From assembly GCF_900637185.1 (NCBI RefSeq), contig NZ_LR134352.1, forward strand, positions 2,160,001 through 2,224,000: a DNA stretch of 64,000 nucleotides, in the 5' to 3' direction. The translations under genes and the position numbers were made by a program. Below are positions 20,881-29,416 of the stretch, in pieces; position 1 is the stretch's first letter, and each line of letters starts with the position of its first letter. Source of the stretch: Nocardia asteroides (GTDB lineage: Bacteria; Actinomycetota; Actinomycetes; Mycobacteriales; Mycobacteriaceae). The notes beneath the pieces are model-generated. The model was not told the origin of the DNA. It was given only the letters and a program-made list of their open reading frames with translations, and ran no database searches.

Positions 20881-22155
20881 ATGAACGGGCGTGCGGTCGT
20901 TTCCGTTGCGGTCGGTCTGCTGTGCGGTTATCTGGCCGGCTACGTGATCGGCCATACGCGGACCGATTTCGCCGTCGTCGTCCACGACGGGCGGGCGAGC
21001 TGGTTCGGCGCGGGGCCGGGCAGCGCCGCGGTGATCGCGGCGGTGGTCGCGACCGCGGTCGTGGTGGTGCTCGGCCGGTTTCGTGCGCGCTATCTGGTCG
21101 CGGTGGCCGCCGGACTGGCCGGGCTGGCCATGGTGGTCGCCATCGCGGCGTTGCAATCCGCCGGAACCGACTCGGAGCAGTGGGTTCTGGGCAGTATCGG
21201 CGCCGGACTGCTGATCGCGGCGGCGGTGCTGCGGCCCGCGGGACAGACCTGGTTCGTGGTGGGATCGATGGTCTCGGTGCTGTACGGCGCGCGCATCGAC
21301 GAGAGCGTCGAGCTGCCGCGCCGCTACGCCGACTACCTGACCACCCGCACCGTGCCCGATCTGCCGGGCAGCTGGCCGCTGCTCGTGGCCGCGGTGATCG
21401 CGCTGCTGGCAGCGGGTTTCGTGGTGGGGCGGGAGCGGATCGAGACGGCGTCGCCGGGGCGCGCGGTGGCGGTGGGGGCCGGTATCCCGCTCGCGATCGG
21501 CGCGCTGATCTGGCTCGTCGGACAGGTGCCCGGCAATCCCTCGGTGATCGTCGCGGTGGTGGTGGTGCTGGGGACCGCGGCGGTGAGTCTGTGGCTGCCC
21601 GCCGCCGACGCGATCTACACGCTGACCATGCTGGCCGTCGCCGCCGCGATCGCCGTCGACCCGTCGGTGGGTGTCGGGCCGGATCGCGTCGGGCTGTCGG
21701 TGCAGATCGCGCTGCTGGCGCTGGGCGCGCTGGTCGGCACGCTGCGGCGGTTACCGCTGGTCGGCATCGGACTGTGTGCCCTGGTCACGCTCGGCGGACT
21801 GGTGCCGACGCTGATCGACAGCACCACCGTCACCGAGGTGGCGTTCCGGTTCGTGCTGCCCGCGGCCGTCGGGTTCGCGGTCGGCGCGTGCCTGCCGGTG
21901 GCGCCGACGACGGTCGTGGCGCTGTCGGTGTTCCCGGTGGTGGCCCGGCTGTTCGAGAACGGCAGGGCCACCTGGTCCGCCGGTGACGAGCTGGGCTGGA
22001 CCGCGTACGCGCCCGATGCCTACACGGTCGGCCGGCCCGGCGCTGCGCCCATGCTCGCGGCCACCGTCGTGATCCTCGGCTGCGCGATCCTGGTGTGGTC
22101 ACGGCAGCGCGTCCGGACCTATCCGAGCAGGCCGCCGAACATGCCGCCCGACTGA
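20881..22155 (+). CDS. Polytopic membrane protein of unknown function
   Basis: A 424-aa protein with about ten to twelve hydrophobic helices spread along its length and short loops. It begins MNGRAVVSVAVGLLCGYLAGY, and one larger exposed segment lies around residues 140-165 (RIDESVELPRRYADYLTTR). I recognise no transporter signature. Weak similarity in layout to actinobacterial hypothetical integral membrane proteins only. Its 3' end overlaps the convergent TerD-AIM24 gene by 37 bp. Confidence 0.7.
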   Translation: MNGRAVVSVAVGLLCGYLAGYVIGHTRTDFAVVVHDGRASWFGAGPGSAAVIAAVVATAVVVVLGRFRARYLVAVAAGLAGLAMVVAIAALQSAGTDSEQWVLGSIGAGLLIAAAVLRPAGQTWFVVGSMVSVLYGARIDESVELPRRYADYLTTRTVPDLPGSWPLLVAAVIALLAAGFVVGRERIETASPGRAVAVGAGIPLAIGALIWLVGQVPGNPSVIVAVVVVLGTAAVSLWLPAADAIYTLTMLAVAAAIAVDPSVGVGPDRVGLSVQIALLALGALVGTLRRLPLVGIGLCALVTLGGLVPTLIDSTTVTEVAFRFVLPAAVGFAVGACLPVAPTTVVALSVFPVVARLFENGRATWSAGDELGWTAYAPDAYTVGRPGAAPMLAATVVILGCAILVWSRQRVRTYPSRPPNMPPD

Positions 22156-23531
22156 CCGGCCTGCTGTCCGCCGCCGGTGCCGCCGATGAGCCCGCCCGGC
22201 GGCAGCTCCGAGGGCTGCACGATGACGAAACCGCGGCCGGTGAACGCCAGCGTGGACGCCTCGCCGGTGCTGCGGCCCATCAGCCTGCCCAGGCCGAACG
22301 AGTCGTTGCGCTTGATGCCGGTCTGCAGGCTCGACGACCAGGCGACGGCGGCCTGCGGGTCGGCGTAGGTCGGCGCGTCGACGGTGAGCACCACCGGAGT
22401 GCCGTGGGTGGTGATGGCGATGCGGCCGCGGCCGGTGAACACACAGTTGAACAGGCCCGCGTTGGAGGCGTAGCCCGCGGCGCCCTGCACCCGGCCGATG
22501 TCGTAGCGCAGGGTGGCGTCGAAGGCCAGCACGTTGGAGCCGTTGATGGTCAGGCCGTCGGTGCCGTCGAGGTCGATGATGTGCACGTCGGCGGCGCTGT
22601 TGGCCAGGAACAGGTCGCCCCGGCCGGTCACCTTCATCAGCGGCACGCCCTCGCCGGTCAGGTGCTGCTGGATCGCGCGGCCGATGCCGCCGGAGCCGAG
22701 CGCCTGGAACTGCAGGTCGCCCTGGTAGGCGACCATCGAACCGCTGCGGGCCATCACCTCACCGTTGAGGCCGACCTTGATCATCTTGCCGCCCTGCTTC
22801 TGGATCCCGAGGCCGTTGACCTCGGCATGCGAAGGGTCGAACAGGTCGCTGTGCACGGGCTGGGCTCCTTGCTGGGAAGAGAACGAGGCTGGTTGCGGCG
22901 GCGCCGGGGGTGGTGGGGGCGGGGCGAACTGGCCCTGCGGCGCCGGGGGCGGCGGCACGGGCGCGGCCGGGAAGGCCATGGTGGGCGCGGTCCGCGGGTA
23001 CGACGGCGGCGGGGCGGGCGGCTGCGGTTCGGGTTCGTCGTCGAGGTTCACCCCGAAGGCCGAGGCGATGCCGGCGAGCCCGTCGTCGTAGCCCTGCCCG
23101 ATCGCCCTGACCTTCCAGGCGTCGCCGCGCCGGTAGATCTCCACGCACACCACGCCGCTCTCGGTGGTGAGCCCGGAGATCGGGAAAGACAGTGTCCCGG
23201 AAGCGGATCCGATGGTGGCGGTGAGCTGCCCGACGCCGGCGAAGGTGGCGGGTCCGCGGCCGTCGAGGCTGGCGGTGACGACCACCCGGTCGATGTCGGC
23301 GGGCAGTGCCGAGGTCTGCACCTGCACCACATCGGGCCCGCCGTTGCCGTGCCGGTAGACCACGCCGGGGCCGGTGGGCTGGTTGAAGAAGACGAAATCG
23401 GCGTCGGAGCGCACCGTGCCCGCGCTGTTCAGCAGCAGCGCGGACACGTCGACCGACGCCGAACTCGCCACGGTGACGGTCAGCGGATCACCCGGCGCGG
23501 GCCGGTTCTCGCCGGGAGCCAGCACGGTCAC
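22119..23531 (-). CDS. TerD-AIM24 fusion protein
   Basis: A 470-aa two-domain protein. Residues 1-165 are a TerD domain (tellurite resistance or stress, Ca-binding family): VDVSALLLNSAGTVRSDADFVFFNQP, GVVYRHGNG, VEIYRRGDAWKVRAIGQGYDDGLAGIASAFGV. A Pro-rich linker covers about 168-225. Residues 230-445 are an AIM24 (TerD-associated, DUF124) domain with GEVMARSGSMVAYQGDLQF, GEGVPLMKVTGRGDLFLA and FTGRGFVIVQPSE. Both domains recur together in the Ter stress system predicted to act at the membrane surface. No other ter gene is adjacent. Confidence 0.88.
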   Translation of the reverse strand: MTVLAPGENRPAPGDPLTVTVASSASVDVSALLLNSAGTVRSDADFVFFNQPTGPGVVYRHGNGGPDVVQVQTSALPADIDRVVVTASLDGRGPATFAGVGQLTATIGSASGTLSFPISGLTTESGVVCVEIYRRGDAWKVRAIGQGYDDGLAGIASAFGVNLDDEPEPQPPAPPPSYPRTAPTMAFPAAPVPPPPAPQGQFAPPPPPPAPPQPASFSSQQGAQPVHSDLFDPSHAEVNGLGIQKQGGKMIKVGLNGEVMARSGSMVAYQGDLQFQALGSGGIGRAIQQHLTGEGVPLMKVTGRGDLFLANSAADVHIIDLDGTDGLTINGSNVLAFDATLRYDIGRVQGAAGYASNAGLFNCVFTGRGRIAITTHGTPVVLTVDAPTYADPQAAVAWSSSLQTGIKRNDSFGLGRLMGRSTGEASTLAFTGRGFVIVQPSELPPGGLIGGTGGGQQAGQSGGMFGGLLG

Positions 23532-23627
23532 GACTCGACACCCCGATGCGGGGCGGTTTGTCCGATTCGCAAGTGTTCCACGGATTCGATAGTGCCGTGT
23601 CCGCCGCCGCCGCGCCAGCGGCGCCCG

Positions 23628-24188
23628 TCACAGGTCCGCCCGCCCCGCGCGGTCCAGCGGAATCTCCAGGTGGACGGTCTGGAACCCGTCGTGCGGGCCG
23701 CGGGCGTCGTGCACGATGTGGCCGAAGGTGAGCCAGAATTCGAGCGCGCCCGGGGTGCGCGCGTCGGTGTGCAGGTAGAGCCGGTCGAATGCCGGTGTGG
23801 CGCGGACATGGTCGATCGCGGCGGCCACCAGCCGGGTCGCCAGCCCGCGCCGGTGGTGCTCCGGGCGGACGTAGACCCGGAACAGCTGGGCGGTGGTGGG
23901 ATCGGGGTAGCGGGCCGCCAGTTCGGCGGGATGCGGTGGATGGGCGGGACCCTTGGCGCGGATCGCGGTGGTGGCCACGATGGCGCCCTCGTGCTCGGCC
24001 ACCCACAGCCGGTTGCCCGGGTGGTCCAGGTAGGTGCTCGCCGGATCGATCACGTCCTGGTGGTGTTCGGGCAGGTAGCCGATGCCGAAGACGCGGTAGA
24101 AGGTGTCGAGCATGACGCTGCGGGCGCCGGGCAGATCCGCGGGCTCGGCGGTGCGGATCAGGTAGCCGGTGCCGGTGGCGGTGGTCAT
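23628..24188 (-). CDS. GNAT family N-acetyltransferase
   Basis: A 186-aa GNAT protein, the last gene of the nine-gene putative metallophore operon. The acetyl-CoA loop is visible as LFRVYVRPEHHRRGLATRLVAAAIDHV. Its ATG overlaps the stop of the binding-protein gene (ATGA), giving translational coupling. The substrate is unknown; modifying or detoxifying the operon's small-molecule product is an inference from position. Its product contains a long TxxxPHPAELAARYPDP segment upstream of the loop. Confidence 0.85.
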   Translation of the reverse strand: MTTATGTGYLIRTAEPADLPGARSVMLDTFYRVFGIGYLPEHHQDVIDPASTYLDHPGNRLWVAEHEGAIVATTAIRAKGPAHPPHPAELAARYPDPTTAQLFRVYVRPEHHRRGLATRLVAAAIDHVRATPAFDRLYLHTDARTPGALEFWLTFGHIVHDARGPHDGFQTVHLEIPLDRAGRADL

Positions 24189-25162
24189 CGCAGGGCCGCC
24201 AGTTCGCGATCGAGCACTTCCAGTCCCTCGACGGCGACCGGGCCCGGCCCGGTGTAGCCGAAGGGCGCCACGATGATCCGGTTCTCGCGGATCGCGCGCA
24301 GCCCGGCCAGTTCCGGGCGCTGACGCAGTGCGGTGCGCACGGCGTCGGGCGTCTGGTCGCCCTGGGTGAGCAGCACGATCACCTCGGGATCGCGGGCGAT
24401 GAGAGTCTCGGTGTTGGCCTCGAAATTGCGCTTGTCGATGCCGCCGTACACGTTCTCCAGGCCGAGGATCCTCATCTGCGCGTCGACGGTGCTCTTGGCG
24501 CCGTAGGCCTTCAGCTGCGCGCCGTCGCGGGAGATGATCAGCGCGGCGGCGGGCACGCGGGCCGCGGCGGCGGGATGACGCTGGGCCACCGCGTCGACGC
24601 GCCGTTGCAGGGCGGCGACCTCGGCGTCGGCGGCGGCCGCGGTGCCGAACAGCTTGCCGTAGAGGGAGATGTCGGCGAAGACGTCCTCGAAGGTGCCCGC
24701 GGCGTCGCGGCAGTAGCCGCGGGTGACGATGAGCGGGATGTTCACCTGCGCGAGATCGTCGGGCGTCACCGACAGCCCTTCCACGCTCACCACCAGGTCG
24801 GGGGAGCGGGCGATGATCTCCTCGCGGGCGAGTTCGGCGGTGGGCGCGGTGATCTCGATGCCGCGCAGCCTGTCGCCGTACTCGCCGGGGAACGCGGCGG
24901 CCTCGAAGGCCCGGGTGACGATGCGGTCGGCGGCGCCCGCCGCGGCGATCAGCGGCGCGGCGATGGAGCCGACGGTGACCACGCGCTGCGGCGGTTCGGT
25001 GAAGGTCACCTCGCGGCCGCAGCTCGAGATCGTCATCGGGAAGCCCTCGTCGGCGGAGCCACCCGCGGGCGCGGGCGTGCCGCAGCCTGCGACGACGGCA
25101 CTGGTCAGGAGTGCGAGGACGGGAAGCGCCGCACGGCGCGACGGGAGGACACCAGTGAACAC
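24185..25162 (-). CDS. FecB/FepB-like metal-chelate binding lipoprotein
   Basis: A 325-aa periplasmic-binding-protein-type lipoprotein (lipobox VVAGC, Cys27) of the class III siderophore, haem and vitamin B12 group. The helical-backbone family features are RVVTVGSIAAPLIAAAGAADRIV, EEIIARSPDLVVSVEG, VPAAALIISRDG and ETLIARDPEVIVLLTQ. It captures an extracellular metal complex and hands it to the permease. It lies 33 bp after the permease gene, the only real gap in the operon. Ligand identity cannot be read. Confidence 0.9.
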   Translation of the reverse strand: MFTGVLPSRRAALPVLALLTSAVVAGCGTPAPAGGSADEGFPMTISSCGREVTFTEPPQRVVTVGSIAAPLIAAAGAADRIVTRAFEAAAFPGEYGDRLRGIEITAPTAELAREEIIARSPDLVVSVEGLSVTPDDLAQVNIPLIVTRGYCRDAAGTFEDVFADISLYGKLFGTAAAADAEVAALQRRVDAVAQRHPAAAARVPAAALIISRDGAQLKAYGAKSTVDAQMRILGLENVYGGIDKRNFEANTETLIARDPEVIVLLTQGDQTPDAVRTALRQRPELAGLRAIRENRIIVAPFGYTGPGPVAVEGLEVLDRELAALR

Positions 25163-25195
25163 GGTGATCGGTATTCCTTTCGTGGAGCGAAAAAT

Positions 25196-26272
25196 TCAGG
25201 AGGCGCGCAGGCGCCGGATGAGCACCAGCAGCAGCGGCGCGCCGACGGCCGCGGTGACGATGCCGATGGGCAGCTCGCGCGGCGCGAACACGGTGCGCGC
25301 GGCCACATCGGCGACGACGAGGAACAGCGCCCCGAGCAGTCCGCTGACCACCACCAGCGGTCGATGCGCGCCACCGGCGCACAGCCGCGCGACGTGCGGC
25401 ACGATCAGCCCGACGAAGCCGATCGCGCCCGCGACGGCCACCACCGCGCCCACCGCCAGCGCGACGATCAGCAAGGCCTGCAGGCGAATCCGGTTCGGCG
25501 CGACGCCGAGGGTGCGCGCGGTGTCGTCGCCGGCGGCGAGCGCGTCCAGGCGCGGCGCCAGCAGCAGCACGCCCGCCGTGGTGACGGCGACGACGGCCAC
25601 CGTGGTTCCCACCGACGACCAGGCCGCGGGCGCGAGCGAGCCGAGCAGCCAGAACAGCACCGTGCGCGCGCCTTCGGGCCGGTCTGAGGCGAAGATCAGG
25701 AAACTGGTCGCCGCCGAGAAGATGTAGCCGATGGTGACGCCGCCGAGCAGCAGCCGCAGCGAGGTGAGCTGCCCGTTGATCCGCGCGATGAGGAACAGCA
25801 GCGCGGTGGCGGCCAGCGCGCCGGCGAACGCGCTGGCGGCCAGCGCGGTCGCGGTCGTCGCCGCGGTGATCCCGAACAGCAGGTACACCGCGGCCCCGGT
25901 CGACGCGCCCGAGGTGACGCCGAGGATGTGCGGGTCGGCGAGCAGATTGCGCACCACCGTCTGCAGGACCGCGCCGGTGATGGCCAGCGCCGCGCCGACG
26001 AGCGCCCCGAGCAGCACGCGCGGGACGCGCACGAGCCAGACGATGGAGTCCTGCGCGGAGGTCCAGTCGGCGGTCACCGGGTGTCCGATGGTGTGGTGAC
26101 CGATGATCCGGGCCACCGTCCCCGGTGGCACCGCGACGGGTCCCAGCCCGGCGGCGATCAGCACGGTGCCGATGAGCGCGACGGTGAGTCCGCCGGTCAG
26201 CAGCGCGGTGCGCAGCCGCTGCCCGGCGTGGTCGAGGTCATCGATCGGGTCGATGGTCGGTGTCGCGGTCAT
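25196..26272 (-). CDS. FecCD-type ABC transporter permease
   Basis: A 358-aa permease of the BtuC/FecCD family with about ten membrane helices. Signatures are RVPRVLLGALVGAALAITGAVLQTVVRNLLADPHILGVTSGAS (split here for reading: RVPRVLLGALVGAALAITG then VLQTVVRNLLADPHILG), LLLGGVTIGYIF, GAIGFVGLIVPHVAR and the closing ELPIGIVTAAVGAPLLLVLI. It forms the homodimeric channel with the ATPase encoded upstream, whose stop codon it overlaps by ATGA. Confidence 0.94.
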   Translation of the reverse strand: MTATPTIDPIDDLDHAGQRLRTALLTGGLTVALIGTVLIAAGLGPVAVPPGTVARIIGHHTIGHPVTADWTSAQDSIVWLVRVPRVLLGALVGAALAITGAVLQTVVRNLLADPHILGVTSGASTGAAVYLLFGITAATTATALAASAFAGALAATALLFLIARINGQLTSLRLLLGGVTIGYIFSAATSFLIFASDRPEGARTVLFWLLGSLAPAAWSSVGTTVAVVAVTTAGVLLLAPRLDALAAGDDTARTLGVAPNRIRLQALLIVALAVGAVVAVAGAIGFVGLIVPHVARLCAGGAHRPLVVVSGLLGALFLVVADVAARTVFAPRELPIGIVTAAVGAPLLLVLIRRLRAS

Positions 26273-27084
26273 CGGTCGGCCGCCTCTCGGTGGACGGGCG
26301 GAACAGCGGGCATGGGGGTGTCCTCCGGCGCTGGTCCGAACAGCAGCTGGACGGCGCCGAAGGCGGTGGTCCTGCGGACCGGGATGCGGTAGACCGGCTC
26401 GACGATCTCGGGGGTGAGGACCTCGTCGACGGTGCCCGCGGCGGCCACCCGGCCCTGATCGAGCAGGACCAGGCGGTCGCAGTACCGGGCGGCCAGGTTC
26501 AGCTCGTGCAGGACCACGAGGGTGGTGGTCGCGGTGAGCCCGCGGACCAGGCCGAGCAGTTCGTGCTGGTAGCGGATGTCGAGGTGGTTGGTCGGTTCGT
26601 CGAGGAGCAGGTGGTCGGCCTGCTGGGCCAGTGCCCTGGCGATCAGGACGCGTTGGCGTTCGCCGCCGGACAGTGTCGCGAAGGCCCGATCGGCCAGGTC
26701 ACGCGCGCCGACATGGTCGAGCGCGGCGGCCGCGGCGATGCGGTCGGCGCGCGAATACCCCTGGAACGCGCCGACCCACGGCGACCTGCCCAGCAGGACG
26801 GTCTCGGCCACGGTGACCGGGGTGTCCGGCGGCGCCTCCTGGGCGACGACGGCGATCCGGCTCGCCAGCGCCCGGCCGCGCAACTGCTCCACCGGCGTGG
26901 TGTCGACGACGACGGACCCGCCCGCCGGGCGCAGTGCGCGATACATCAGCCGCAGCAGGGTGGACTTGCCCGAGCCGTTCGGGCCGATGAGGCCGACGGT
27001 GCTGCCGGGTTCGGCGCGGAAACCGATGTCGTCGAGGGTGATTCGACCGCCGTAGGTGAAACGGATCTGGTCGACGGTGATCAT
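26269..27084 (-). CDS. FecE/FepC-type ABC transporter ATPase
   Basis: A 271-aa ATP-binding subunit with Walker A GPNGSGKST, Q-loop VVAQEAPPD, signature TLSGGERQRVLIARALAQ, Walker B HLLLDEPTNHLD and switch His in VLHELNLAARYCD. The FepC-like spacing and the neighbouring permease assign it to iron-chelate or cobalamin-type uptake. The ATG at 27084 overlaps the kinase stop by four bases; a longer ORF upstream belongs to the kinase region and is rejected. Confidence 0.95.
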   Translation of the reverse strand: MITVDQIRFTYGGRITLDDIGFRAEPGSTVGLIGPNGSGKSTLLRLMYRALRPAGGSVVVDTTPVEQLRGRALASRIAVVAQEAPPDTPVTVAETVLLGRSPWVGAFQGYSRADRIAAAAALDHVGARDLADRAFATLSGGERQRVLIARALAQQADHLLLDEPTNHLDIRYQHELLGLVRGLTATTTLVVLHELNLAARYCDRLVLLDQGRVAAAGTVDEVLTPEIVEPVYRIPVRRTTAFGAVQLLFGPAPEDTPMPAVPPVHREAADR

Positions 27085-28034
27085 CGCGGACTGCTCTCTG
27101 GTCGGACTACGGTCGACAGATACGTGTGGTCGACTGTGGGATGGCGGGTCTCGGCGGAGCGGCCGGGCCGCCACGAGTGGTGCACGGTGACCGAACAGGC
27201 GAACCGGGCGCAGATCTCGCGCGCGGCGAGGACCTGTTCGCGCCGGCGCGGGTGGGCGTCGGCCAGCACGATGCCGGTGGTGGTGCCGCTGTGCGCGACC
27301 ACGACACCGGCCGCGCCGATGGCTCGGGCCGCCGCGATCGTGTCGTCCAGGTGCGGCCGGGCGCGCAGCGCGGTACTAAGCACCGCGCTGCGGGTGGCCA
27401 CCGCGCCGATGCCCGCCACATCGCCCCGGACGACCGCGCGTCCCAGCGCGTCGAGCAGCCGGTCGTATTCGCGTTTGTCGGCGGCGCTGAAACAGGGTGT
27501 GTCCCGGTTGAATTCGACGGTGTCGACGGCGCCGCCCTCGTCGCCGGTGACGATCGTCAGCGCGGGCAGCGTGCCGAACCGGGCCAGCAGCCGGACCTCC
27601 CGGTGGAAGTACGCGACGGTGCCCGGGTACATGACCCCGTCCGACGGCTCGATGGCACGCAGGTCGGCTTCCAGTTCGGCGACCGGCAGCGCGCGTTCCT
27701 CGGCGTCGGCGACGGCCCGTGCGGTGGCCACGAGATCAGCGGTCGAGCTCGCCAGCCCCTTGCCCTCGGGCAGCTCGCTGTGCACGGTGAGCCGTCCGCC
27801 CCGCAATACAGGTGACCGGGCGATCATGGCCTCGGCGAGTCGCCGGGCCTTCGATTTGTGTTCCGGCGCCACGGTTGTCGGCGCGTCGCCCGGTTCGAAC
27901 ACCGCGACCGAGCCGCGCCGGATCGGCAGGGTCACCAGGAAGTGCCGATTTCGCGCGGTGACGCCCTGCAACAACTCCCCGCAACTGCCGTAGGCGCGCC
28001 CGACACCGATTCCCGAGGATGTTTCGATCGTCAT
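27081..28034 (-). CDS. GHMP kinase, PduX (L-threonine kinase)-like
   Basis: A 317-aa GHMP-superfamily small-molecule kinase. The N-terminal motif GRAYGSCGELLQGV is typical of the PduX group, which phosphorylates L-threonine for cobalamin; the phosphate loop is LPEGKGLASSTADLV, and the third motif is VVVAHSGTTTGIVL. No cobalamin genes are nearby. In this operon it could make an O-phospho-amino acid (O-phosphoserine or O-phosphothreonine) as substrate for the cysteine-synthase-like enzyme two genes upstream; this is inference. It overlaps both neighbours by ATGA. Confidence 0.85.
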   Translation of the reverse strand: MTIETSSGIGVGRAYGSCGELLQGVTARNRHFLVTLPIRRGSVAVFEPGDAPTTVAPEHKSKARRLAEAMIARSPVLRGGRLTVHSELPEGKGLASSTADLVATARAVADAEERALPVAELEADLRAIEPSDGVMYPGTVAYFHREVRLLARFGTLPALTIVTGDEGGAVDTVEFNRDTPCFSAADKREYDRLLDALGRAVVRGDVAGIGAVATRSAVLSTALRARPHLDDTIAAARAIGAAGVVVAHSGTTTGIVLADAHPRRREQVLAAREICARFACSVTVHHSWRPGRSAETRHPTVDHTYLSTVVRPESSPR

Positions 28035-29416
28035 CGCGGCGACCACCTTCCGCCGCGCCGCTCGGACACGGCCTCGACCACACCGCGCTCGGTGCCGACA
28101 GGGCGGGACTCGCTCGCCCGCAGCCCGGACTCGCGGCCCTGGCGCGCGGGCGCTGGTTCGCAGGCCCGTGGCCGCGGTCCGGGCAATACCTCGCGCCGGT
28201 GCAGCCACAGCAGCGCGGCGGCCGACAGCAGCCCGGCGGCGGTGCACAGCAAGGCCGGTGGCCAGCTCAGGGAGCCGCCCGTGCGGTCGAGTACGGCGCC
28301 GGTGAGCGAGGTGGCCGCGACCGTGAACAGGCCCGAAGCCAGGTAGAAGGCGCCGAAATAGGTGCCGGTCAGGCGATCGCCGGCGAAGCGGCCGATGGCC
28401 TCGTTGACGAACGGCTGCACGGCCGTCACGCCGATCGCCAGCAGCACCGCCGCCGCGACCACCGGGGAGACGCGGATCGCCGTGTCCACGAGGCTGTTTC
28501 CCGAAACGGTGACCATCCCGGCGGCCGCGGGCGGCAGCAGGAACGCCAGGCCCATGATCGCCATGCCCAGCGCCATCGCGGGACCGCGCCGCGGCCTGCG
28601 TGCCAGCACCGTGGTGACCCGCACCTGGAGTCCCACCACCGCGATCGTCTCCACCACGAACAGCGACGCCACCGCACCGGCGCCGTGCCCGGGCCCCGCG
28701 CTGTCCTGCGCTTGCAGGGTGAACAGGAAGTAGATCTGGCTCATCAGGGCGAACATCGGCATCAGGGCCAGGGTGAAGGCCCAGAACCGGCGGTCGGTGA
28801 ACACGGTGGCGAAGTCGGCGGCGACTCCGCCGTCGTGACGCGGCAGCGGCCGGGCGGGCAGCAACAGCCACTGCACCACCGCCAGCACGGCGAAGATGGC
28901 CGCCGCCACCAGCGCCGAGATACGGAAGCCCGCCGCGATCAGGATGGTGCCGACCACCGGCCCGATCGCCGAGCCCGCGTTGCCGAACACGTTGAACAGC
29001 GCGAACGCCTGCGCCGATCGGTCCCCGCTGTCGCGGGCGATGAACGCGCGCACGGCCGGATTGAACAGTGCCCCGGCGAATCCGGTGAGCACGGCCGCGG
29101 CCAGCACCACCGGCAGCGACCCGCCGACGGCGAACAGGGCGAAGCCTAGCGCGCGGATCGCCAGCCCGGTCATGATCACGCCGCGCGCGCCGAGCCGGTC
29201 CGCCGCCGAACCACCCACCAGGAACAGGCCCTGCTGACTCAGATTGCGCACGCCGAGTACCACGCCGACCACCGCCGCCGAGAGCGCGAGATCCTCGAGC
29301 AGATATTCCGCCAGGAACGGGACGAGCAGATAGAAACCGATATGTCCGACCAGGTGATTCACCAGCAGCAGCCGGACGGCGCCGGGCAGGGCGCGGAAGG
29401 TGGCGAGCCCGCTCAC
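28031..29416 (-). CDS. MFS exporter in metallophore-like operon
   Basis: A 461-aa major facilitator with about 12 helices: LLLVNHLVGHIGFYLLVPFL (TM1), GGSAADRLGARGVIMTGL (MFS loop), PAVRAFIARDSGDRSAQAFALFNVFGNAGSAIGPV (drug:H+ antiporter type motif C region, split over TM5). The C-terminal 55 residues are charged and variable. The GTG start overlaps the stop of the PLP enzyme gene. Its place between biosynthetic genes suggests that it exports the product, as the MFS pump does in staphyloferrin-type loci. Confidence 0.88.
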   Translation of the reverse strand: MSGLATFRALPGAVRLLLVNHLVGHIGFYLLVPFLAEYLLEDLALSAAVVGVVLGVRNLSQQGLFLVGGSAADRLGARGVIMTGLAIRALGFALFAVGGSLPVVLAAAVLTGFAGALFNPAVRAFIARDSGDRSAQAFALFNVFGNAGSAIGPVVGTILIAAGFRISALVAAAIFAVLAVVQWLLLPARPLPRHDGGVAADFATVFTDRRFWAFTLALMPMFALMSQIYFLFTLQAQDSAGPGHGAGAVASLFVVETIAVVGLQVRVTTVLARRPRRGPAMALGMAIMGLAFLLPPAAAGMVTVSGNSLVDTAIRVSPVVAAAVLLAIGVTAVQPFVNEAIGRFAGDRLTGTYFGAFYLASGLFTVAATSLTGAVLDRTGGSLSWPPALLCTAAGLLSAAALLWLHRREVLPGPRPRACEPAPARQGRESGLRASESRPVGTERGVVEAVSERRGGRWSPR

